Origin: an uncultured Bacilli bacterium
Lineage (GTDB): Bacteria; Bacillota_I; Bacilli_A; RF39; UBA660
Length of the DNA stretch: 6,128 nucleotides
Assembly: GCA_934101745.1 (NCBI GenBank)
Contig: CAKOSD010000070.1
Span: 1-6,128 of the forward strand
Reading direction: 5' to 3'
Shown: one piece after another, positions 6,049-6,128 of the stretch
How the letters are laid out: each line of letters starts with the position of its first letter
Numbering within the stretch: the first letter of the stretch is position 1
Translations under genes and position numbers: made by a program
Notes under the pieces: model-generated
What the model saw: only the letters and a program-made list of their open reading frames with translations
Told to the model about the DNA's origin: nothing
The model's database searches: none

Positions 6049-6128
6049 ATGTCTTTTTATATAGTCTGTTAGTCCAACTAAAGCTGATTAATTATTTTTT
6101 AGATGCCTTTAAAGATACTGATTTTAAG

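Noticed and set aside
6069..6081. Small dyad TTAGT-CCA-ACTAA after the pilC-pilD terminator
   Set aside because: A 5-bp stem with a 3-nt loop and no immediate T-tract is too weak to call a terminator or regulatory element.
6092..6127. Possible C-terminal end of a leftward gene entering from the right edge (LKSVSLKASKK then TAA)
   Set aside because: Only 11 open codons are visible in AT-rich DNA, which is expected by chance. The possibly bidirectional terminator at 6017-6048 makes a convergent gene plausible, but the protein cannot be recognised.
1..6128. Mycoplasma-type code with TGA as Trp
   Set aside because: Tryptophans at conserved positions (SigA Trp-Trp, PilD Trp-Trp) are TGG, no conserved frame contains an internal TGA, and trmK ends at TGA at the expected length.
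1..6128. tRNA, rRNA, riboswitch, CRISPR array, insertion sequence or attachment site
   Set aside because: No cloverleaf, repeat array, transposase or long terminal repeat was seen. The intergenic space is under 120 bp at each place and is explained by promoters and terminators.

Overview
The window is AT-rich, densely packed bacterial DNA. The gene order primase (dnaG) - principal sigma factor (sigA/rpoD) - tRNA m1A22 methyltransferase (trmK), the SigA sequence, the good Shine-Dalgarno sites and the hairpin-plus-U terminators point to a low-GC Bacillota (Firmicutes). An uncultured, gut-type Bacilli/Mollicutes-like lineage is a guess from overall protein character. Tryptophan is encoded by TGG (for example the Trp-Trp pair of SigA) and trmK ends at TGA, so the standard bacterial code is in use, not the Mycoplasma code.

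Region 1 (1-3330, + strand) is the 'macromolecular synthesis' operon tail: dnaG (5' end outside the window), sigA and trmK. They are joined by one-base TAATG stop/start overlaps and closed by a hairpin terminator 28 nt after trmK. These genes handle replication priming, housekeeping transcription and tRNA modification.

Region 2 (3235-3510, - strand) is a small gene convergent with trmK. It looks like the VrrA/YqfQ family. Its 3' end overlaps the last 36 nt of trmK, and the trmK terminator lies inside its reading frame.

Region 3 (3511-3598) is an 88-bp divergent promoter region. It holds an extended -10 for the rightward operon, a candidate -10 for the leftward gene, and mirror-image ribosome binding site/start blocks.

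Region 4 (3599-6048, + strand) is a two-gene operon of type IV pilus / competence-pseudopilus type: a PilC/GspF/ComGB inner-membrane platform protein with an unusual ~140-residue N-terminal extension, then a type A24 prepilin peptidase (PilD/ComC type). The two genes overlap by one base and end at a terminator. No pilin, ATPase or retraction gene is in view, so the rest of the machine must be encoded elsewhere.

I see no RNA genes, mobile elements or CRISPR. The most unusual signals are an apparent tandem duplication of region 1.1 in SigA, the PilC extension, and the interleaving of the trmK terminator with the opposing small gene. I do not see a clearly new multi-gene system.
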